Part shown: piece after piece, positions 57,739-64,000 of the stretch
Layout of the letters: each line of letters starts with the position of its first letter
How positions within the stretch are numbered: position 1 is the first letter of the stretch
Source: Tanypteryx hageni
Taxonomy: Eukaryota; Arthropoda; Insecta; Odonata; Petaluridae
Assembly (NCBI GenBank): GCA_028673005.1
Contig: CM054115.1
Location: forward strand, 3,534,001 to 3,598,000
Direction of reading: 5' to 3'
DNA: 64,000 nucleotides
The notes under the pieces: model-generated
Seen by the model: only the letters and a program-made list of their open reading frames with translations
Told to the model about the DNA's origin: nothing
Databases searched by the model: none
Translations under genes and position numbers: made by a program

Positions 57739-58369
57739 GATATCCTCGGAAGAGGGGTCCTGGGAGGGATCAGGTGCAAAATCAGCCTCAGCAACCAGCG
57801 TTGGCGCCGTTGAGGAAGCTTTCGAAGGCTTCCCCGCAGCTTTTACGGCTCGAGTTTTAATGGCCCGAAAAAGGCCGTTTTTGGTATCAGCCGCTGGAGT
57901 CCGCCAAATCGCCGGAGTGGCGGAATTGGCAGCCTGAGAAGGTTTCGCTCCATCGGCAACAACCGATTAAGAGGGCACGGCTAGTAGACGAGCCGATCAC
58001 ATGTGCTTTCACTGCAGTGACGCAAGAAGCTGTGTCCACCGCTGTGTAGAGGTGGCCGCAGCCCCGGGGCACGGCGATGGGGAGACGTCCATCTTCGAAG
58101 CCGCGGCATCAACGCGCTGGGTTGGCTTCTCTCGAAGCCCCTCGATTTATGGCCCTGTCAAGGGCCTTTTTCTTTCTGACGAAAAGATGAAGGCACTTGT
58201 AGTGCCTTTTCCCCCGCCAGGGCCTCGGCAACGTTGAATCCGCTGCGGACATGGCTGATGGAGGATCCATCCTCCAACACAAGCCGAACTACACGCCCAG
58301 TCGACAATGACCTTCGGCGATCACCTTCATAGTTAAAAATAGTTGCCATCTCGGTGAGTTACTTCAGAC

Positions 58370-60720
58370 GTGATGAAAACTATTTACTATCAGCGCAGCA
58401 AATCCTTTGCTTCTTGTGAACGTTGCTCTCGCTGAACCTCCGGCGTAGTATTATAGCAAACGTACACGGTAATTCTGCGGACCCTAATGAGATTTTAAAA
58501 TTCTATGTGATTTGACCCTCTAATGGTCCACTTCCCTAAAATGTGGGTGCAGTCGCACGGCCTCAGAAAAAACTTTGCGACAAACCTCTTTCTGTTGTGA
58601 TTTTTCTCGACATGATTGCAACGAGTGAATGTAATACAAACGCAATATGTGAGGCTTAAAAAATGCCTAAGAAGTTAAAGAGGTTGAAAGTAGGGAAGTA
58701 GCACGAAACATCCCACTTTTGGAAAATCAAAGCCAAAAACATCTCATATTTCATTTGTCAACATCCCACATTTATACAGGTATACTTTGAGGCTTACTCA
58801 AAGGTTATAGCCCAAAACTTCCCACTTTTCTAGGTGGGTAAAGAGGGGCGGGTTTGAGGTTTAAGAGGTGACCTGAGTTTGGCTAATATGCTCTCTGACA
58901 AATACGATATTTGTTTAATTCATTTTTTTCTCTCGGTGTTCTTGTGTGCTTACTTAACAGTGCATTGAGATTATTTTGAACTTAAATAACTACTTTTGAA
59001 CCTTTTAGTTATTTTCACCCCAGGAAAGACATGGATTTTAAAGTGATATGTAGTAACAAGGGTGGTGAATGTTTGATATTTACAAATACCAAAACAGTCG
59101 CACTAATAAGAACATTGTCATATTGCCTGACGTTGTTGCTCTAAGGACTGTTATGTTACGATACTAACTGATGTGGAGAAAACTACGATAACCGGGATGT
59201 ATACAGTTTTATTTTCCAGAGTTGGGTTGTGAAAGCAATGCTGTTTGATGGCAAACTGGCTGATTCATAAGGGTGGGAGGGCGCTTACCATGGAAACGCG
59301 TAGAACGCTGCCAAGTCGCTCTCAGGCAGACCGGCTGCACTCAACATGCTTGCTAGCATTCACTGTTTTACTGCATCTAGTACGTTACTTACGTTGTTTT
59401 TATTTTATAACATATTCTTTCAAGTAAGAAATTTTAAAAATCTGAACCTTTTATCATTAGCTTACTGCGATGAATCACCAAAGAGAAAATACAGCTCCAG
59501 TTTGTAAACAACTCACCCCAAAGTTACAAAGGATGACGAATTTTAATACACAAAGAGCAACTTGAGAAACCAACTCGCAAAAAGACCGCGTTCGCTTTTG
59601 GAAGCGAACGATGATGAGGCGAATTGCGACTTCGCTGTGAGTGTGCGGTTAAAAAAAATCATTATGTAAGTTAAATTTAAATTCTATCGGTTTCTTATAG
59701 TAAATTTCATTCTGAATCTGAATATGAATGTATAAACATTCTGGATAATCGGGAAATACCATAAAAATTGGAAAAACATTTAACTGTCTTTTTATAATTC
59801 TGCGTATATTTTCCTTCCTTATACATGCGTCATATTTTGGCTTCTATTTAATAAAAAGGGACAATTGTTAATGTGACATCTATAATGATTCCACATAACG
59901 ACAAAGGAACACAGGAATACATAAAAATTATGAACTGCCTTTTAAAAAATAGCAATCTCAAGATTTCTTTAAAATGTTCAATCGACCCATGAAAACGTTG
60001 ATTTTCGGGAAACTATTTTCCTAATTGGTTTAAAAAGAACGTTCATCAAATGAAATGTTCAGAAAAGTTTAAATTTACCGTTGAGAAATGATGTATGCCA
60101 ATAACTTCTATAGCTTTTAGATATTGATTATCATATATAAGCGCGAGCGCACGCTGGATAGGTAACGGAACGGTGTGAAATCGCTTCTCTCCAGCAAAGA
60201 GTAATTACTTATTTCAAGAATAATTAAAGAGCAATCAAAGCAATATGTGTCCTTCCTTTTACAAAGAATTAAAATAAAAATGTAACATAAATATGATAAA
60301 TTTGGGGTTGCATACAATAGTAACGCTTGGGCGAGTGAGTTGTAAGAGAGAGAAACAAGGTTTCAGACTGGCTAGCCAAACTTGTCAACACCACGCAGTC
60401 GCTAATCATTTTTCCGCCAGCTATCGCAACCTAACTCACGAATATAAGAGTATTAGTCCGATCGTGACCCTTCCTCGACTCTCGAGCTCATCCTCCCAGC
60501 GGGGTATTTCCTGACCGCAGAGATGATTAAGCACGAATTAATCAAAACATTTTAAGTGTATTTCTGATGATAATGCATCTCTGGTTAACACTGTTCGTAG
60601 TTTTCCGTTTATTTACGTCTTTTAAACGGCTCTCCACGGTAAATATTAAGGAAGTTGATATTTTTCGCTCAGATGTATCAACACAGTGGTTTGTTTCGCG
60701 CTGTTTCTTTCTCCTTTCTT
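58370..60720. other. unassigned DNA
   Basis: About 2.3 kb with no gene or element I can name. The phrases CATCCCACTTTTGG, CATCCCACATTT and ACTTCCCACTTTTC recur at about 58706, 58764 and 58816. A perfect 9-bp hairpin (CGTTCGCTT, TTGG, AAGCGAACG) lies at 59589-59610. Short frames such as 60293-60514 have no recognisable content. Confidence 0.5.
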
Positions 60721-60724
60721 TACC

Positions 60725-62035
60725 TTGCCTGAGCTTGAGAAGTTAGTTGCGGAGCTCTGCTCTAGGGTGCAAAAAATCGAGGGGTCTTGTATCCGGGTGG
60801 GACACGTGAGGCGCTCCGCGCCGAGGTGACGCCTGGGATTCGCCCGAGTGCTAATGCCGGTTAGGTGATCGAGGATTCTTCCTCGGTCTCACTCCGTGAA
60901 GCCCTCTGAGTGGAGGGTGGTCATCCGTGGTGCTCGTGTGGTGGTGCTATGGAGGCAGTAGTTGGGTAAGGGTAAACCTGTCCCTTTCAGCAAAGGGTCG
61001 CGGTGCAGTTCGAAGGATTGCACAGCGAGCTCTGTGCCAGCACCCGCTGTTAGTGTTAGTTAGCTCTAACGTTCGGCGTGTGATGTCACCCCGGTTATCC
61101 AGCGCCCGTTGGGAGGTAGTTGAAGAGCGGGTTTTCTCCAGATGTATATCAGGAGGCTCGGTGCCTCAGATGACTAACCCAGTAAGAGAAGCAGTTGTGG
61201 CGGCAGGTTGCCCTCGGCTGCGGGTGATAGCCCATGTTGGGACTAACGATACTTCGAAGCGTGGGTAGATCTTAAGTTCTTTTCTGGATATGGCCTCTTA
61301 GTTTGCTCCTGTGCGGGATGAGTCGGATTTTGACTTGCGGCTTACTTTCTGCAGTATGTCCCTAGGATTGACCGCGGTGCTGAGGTTTTGAGTAGGGTTG
61401 ATGGTCTGAATCGAAGGCTGTAGAATTTCTGTCGGGACTTGAGAGTAGACTTCGTCGACATACGGCCGAATATCGAATTGTGCAGGGCAACACTGGATCA
61501 CTCTTGTGTTCACTACGCGTCAGAATCGGCACAGTGTTTATCGCGTAGGATTCTTGAGCATAGAAGTGATTTTTTTAGGCTAGGGCGTTGGTCAGGGTGT
61601 AGATCAGTTTTCTCTAAGGGGATAATCGCAGCGTCCGTAGAAGATCAGAATCACGCGAGATTATGTATTGGTAGAATATACTCCGAGCGTAATACACGTA
61701 ATACGAGAGTTAAAGAGGAAATTAAAAGTAAGTATCGAGATAGTTTATTGATAAATGTTCCGTAAAAAGTACAATTTGACACGATTTCAATTTTAATGCG
61801 ATACCGGATAGTCGTGAGAGTGCGTGTAATCTTAAAACAGAAACAAAAGGCCTGGGTGAGATTACTATCCGAAGTGATAGTGAAAAATTAACATCGTCGT
61901 TCTGAACTGCCGCAGCATCCGTAAGAAAATTGCCGAGTTCAAGTAAATTATTCGCAGTGTACATGCCGGCGTCGTGATAGGCACAGACAGTTGGTTATCT
62001 GATGAGATTCAGAGTCATAATTAGTGATTCCAAGT
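60725..62035 (+). mobile_element. LINE A-family CR1-like fragment, 3' truncated
   Basis: The only plus-strand member. It starts near LPELEKLVAELCSRVQ (60727), a heptad-like ORF1 start similar to ELERVFGDLLQRVE of LINE B. It runs through an esterase-like segment to the endonuclease start and stops near 62035. Text such as CACTGGATCACTCTTGTGTT and TAGGATTCTTGAGCA matches LINE A at about 7200-7130 on the other strand. LINEs are usually truncated at the 5' side. Loss of the 3' side here points to a later deletion or to the hAT element beginning near 62041. Confidence 0.75.
60927..62030 (+). pseudogene. ORF1 esterase-like segment and ORF2 endonuclease start
   Basis: The 60927-61268 frame has WEVVEERVFSRCISGGS and PRLRVIAHVGTNDTSKRG, the SGNH block III, then a stop. 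Further pieces follow in shifted frames, including RVGFLSIEVIFLG near 61545. At about 61888 another frame opens as INIVVLNCRSIRKKIAEFK, is broken by a stop, and continues as IGTDSWLSDEIQSHN. This is the first strand and the Glu-region block of a LINE endonuclease, with Asp in place of Glu (usual: IGTESWL). It confirms the ORF1-ORF2 order deduced from LINE A. Confidence 0.7.
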
Positions 62036-62040
62036 TACTC

Positions 62041-64000
62041 CAGTTTTTGATACCCGGGTATACGATTAATATTTCACCGAGCTACCCGGGTACCCGTGTA
62101 ACTCGAATATTTAATGGAAAAAATGTAAATAAATATTCATTTAACGGATATTTTATTTCTTTTTACTGATATAAGAGTTAATCGATGTTTCAAAAAATAG
62201 TATTTCAAAAAATGTAGAGCTTTTAAAGTACAGGTTTTTATGACGTTTTACAAATTCGTGGTGAAAATACTAGCTACAGAAAAAGCACGCTCAGAAGCAA
62301 TGGAAATCGGTTAAACACTCAGCAACGCTTGCTACAATTTCTCCAGTCTGTCGGCACGTTTTCCACAATTTGCTTCAAATATTTTTAACTCTTTATCTAT
62401 ACTTTACTTTTGAGATTCTTTTGCCTTTAGCGTGTTGAATGATGCAATGCATTTCTGCAATTTCAAGTACTCATTCTGTAGTCTTTCATGGTCGTCAACG
62501 TCGCCAGAAATTTCTGAATCCTGAATATCGCTTGGATAATGCCTATTAATAGGATATGTGGTAATGGTCCTGATTCCAGGTTTTGTGGAGTAAGTGAAAA
62601 ACTCGTTGGCTTTTGGAAACACACCATGATGCAAAAATAATAGTGATTTCACATCCATGTTTCTTTGTTGATCAAATCTAAGTTTTCAATGACTTTTGGA
62701 ATTCCAGAGCCAGAGGAATTTTGACTGATTTTAACTCTTGAAATATGTAGATCAAAGTAGCCTCTACTGTCAGCAAATTTCTTTGCTCAATTCCAATACC
62801 AAAAGTCTGACTAGTTCTATCGCCATTACGATTTCCTTTATGAAGGTAATGTAATCTTCACAATAAAGTAAACATGACTTCTCATTCAAAGCAAGATTTA
62901 TCGAGAAAATAAGTTTCAACAACCGAACTATTGCTGTCACTAGACTACTAACGAGTTTTGATATTTGTAAGCAATCTAAATGGTTTTCCTTCCTTCTCTC
63001 TGACATACCTAAGTAATATGTTTGTACGAACGAATGATTTACTAAATAACTAAATAATTCTTCTCATCGCATCTAATGCATTCTTGTAATCCGAACGAAT
63101 TGAAGGTATTTCATTGTCAGTTTCATTTAAACTTTCATCATCAGTTTTGTTATCACTCAAATTTTGCTCTTCTTCATCCTCTTCATCAGAAAATTCAATT
63201 TGTTCTTCAAAATCAACAGTTGTTTTCTTTCTGTAAATTATTTTTACAACCGCCAAATGTATTGCGTGGTTGTACCAGCACTTGCTTTCTGCTGAAATAT
63301 TTCTGCCATATTTCGCCATAACACCTGCTCCATCATGTGTCGAGGCAACGATATCATTGTTAAAATCAATCCCAAATTCCTGCAATCGTTGAAAAACCAA
63401 TTCTTCAGTTTTTTTCCGAAGTGCAAATTTCTACAATTGTTACTAAGCCAAGAACAATTTGTTTTTCTATTGTTTGCAGCGTTATATTTAAGTATCTTTT
63501 CATCGAAATATCTACTCATTCATCCACTGTGATCGTAATTTTTTTTCAGATTTAATTCTCCTTTCTAACTCCTTTTTAGTTTCAGTTTTCTTATCCTTGA
63601 AAAACTACATCACATATTTTCGAACTGTCGATGAACTCTTTGGCATTTTGTAGTTGCAATTTGTGACGTAACCTCGAATTGCATGACACTTAAAATAGCA
63701 TTAAATGATATTCCATCTTTAGCAGCACATTTTGATATTATTTCCTCTAATGATTCTCTGCAAACAAAAGATGACATTCCAGAACTGGTAGTTTCGGCCT
63801 TTTTAACTGCTTGTGGTCCGTCATTATTATCTTATGTGGAGAGACATTTGCTCCTCACAGTGCTTCCGTGTGTTTTCAAATAATCTATCATCCTATTTGT
63901 GTTTTCTCCCTTAGTTAAAATCTTTTCTCCACATCCTTCTACTTGACATTCCCCATATCTGAAGATATTTTTTTGAATGAATCCCAAACTTGAGATATTT
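62041..64000 (-). mobile_element. hAT element, decayed, continuing past the window
   Basis: A transposase relic fills about 64000-62400 on the minus strand. The far side may end near 62041, where CAGTTTTTGATACCCGGGTA stands and CTACCCGGGTACCCG is repeated about 45 bp further. hAT ends often start CA and carry subterminal repeats. The other end is outside the window, so neither inverted ends nor a target duplication can be tested here. Confidence 0.6.
62404..63990 (-). pseudogene. hAT (BED zinc-finger type) transposase remnant
   Basis: Near 63960-63830 the minus strand reads YGECQVEGCGEKILTKGENT then RMIDYLKTHGS, the Cys-x-Cys and His spacing of a BED zinc finger. About 63770-63660 reads ESLEEIISKCAAKDGISFNA, typical of the helix before the catalytic domain. 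63400-63050 has EFGIDFNNDIVASTHDGAGV and YNHAIHLAVVKIIY, the conserved core with the catalytic-region DGA and H-A-I-H-L-AV. 63006-62770 and 62658-62404 continue toward the dimerisation end (EYLKLQKCIASF). Stops and shifts separate all parts. Confidence 0.75.

Larger units (their letters stand above)
53809..58360 (-). mobile_element. Jockey-like LINE, broken
   Basis: Minus-strand element with, in order, an ORF1 N-terminal region (58349 down to about 57156), a hAT-like insertion (57147-56134), zinc knuckles (56125-55990), a fused remnant of the endonuclease (about 55740-55500), linker (55477-55127), polymerase entry (about 55117-54760), polymerase (54656-54342) and a decayed C-terminal part to about 53809. 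GC content is higher than in neighbouring LINEs. Gag-like ORF1 with CCHC knuckles and an EN-RT ORF2 is the Jockey-clade plan. Deletion, insertion and several shifts leave no functional product. Confidence 0.78.

Noticed and set aside
57337..58237. Plus-strand GC-rich frames opposite the Jockey gag
   Set aside because: Shadows of ORF1 on the minus strand; no independent support.

Overview
This window looks like AT-rich, repeat-dominated DNA from an animal, most likely an arthropod (probably an insect). No host gene, tRNA or rRNA gene is recognisable. Nearly everything I can name is transposon-derived: CR1-like LINEs with an esterase-type ORF1, RTE-type LINEs, a Jockey-like LINE, a Penelope-like element (PLE) with a GIY-YIG domain, Tc1/mariner-IS630-type and hAT DNA transposons, and long (TA)n tracts. 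The species cannot be fixed from the sequence alone.

Layout. 0.25-7.6 kb: an RTE-type LINE remnant, a Tc1/mariner-IS630-type element with ~100-bp inverted ends, (TA)n tracts with a 68-nt perfect palindrome, a fragment of an unnamed repeat family (here R2), and a decayed CR1-like LINE (LINE A). 6.85-22.93 kb: an 8,031-bp segment present twice in direct tandem. The copies look nearly identical apart from a (TA)n tract, and an ATAC microhomology lies at the junction. Each copy carries a second CR1-like LINE (LINE B) with tandem 5' monomers. 23.6-44.6 kb: a 21-kb nested satellite locus. Its monomers of ~150 bp build modules of ~775 bp, then units of ~2.83 kb (each holding the same 1.28-kb transposon derivative), then 5.66-kb dimers. 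The direct array meets an inverted arm at ~41.23 kb, and the whole locus has 41-bp perfect inverted ends flanked by TA repeats. 44.6-47.6 kb: a PLE with inverted terminal repeats, split by a hAT-like element with an 8-bp target duplication. 47.6-50.3 kb: unassigned repeats and a PLE-type foldback with a hammerhead-ribozyme-like core. 50.46-53.8 kb: an RTE-type LINE with an uninterrupted endonuclease-reverse transcriptase ORF, the only long intact gene here. 53.8-58.4 kb: a broken Jockey-like LINE with a hAT-like element in its gag. 60.7-62.0 kb: a plus-strand LINE A-family fragment. 62-64 kb: a decayed hAT transposase running off the window.

The parts work as mobile DNA, not as a host pathway. 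Autonomous LINEs, a PLE and transposase relics sit beside non-autonomous inverted-repeat elements. Many element boundaries fall on (TA)n tracts, and nested insertions give a relative time order. The 21-kb hierarchical, inverted-ended array, with its terminal palindrome shared by the R2 family, is the best candidate for something undescribed.
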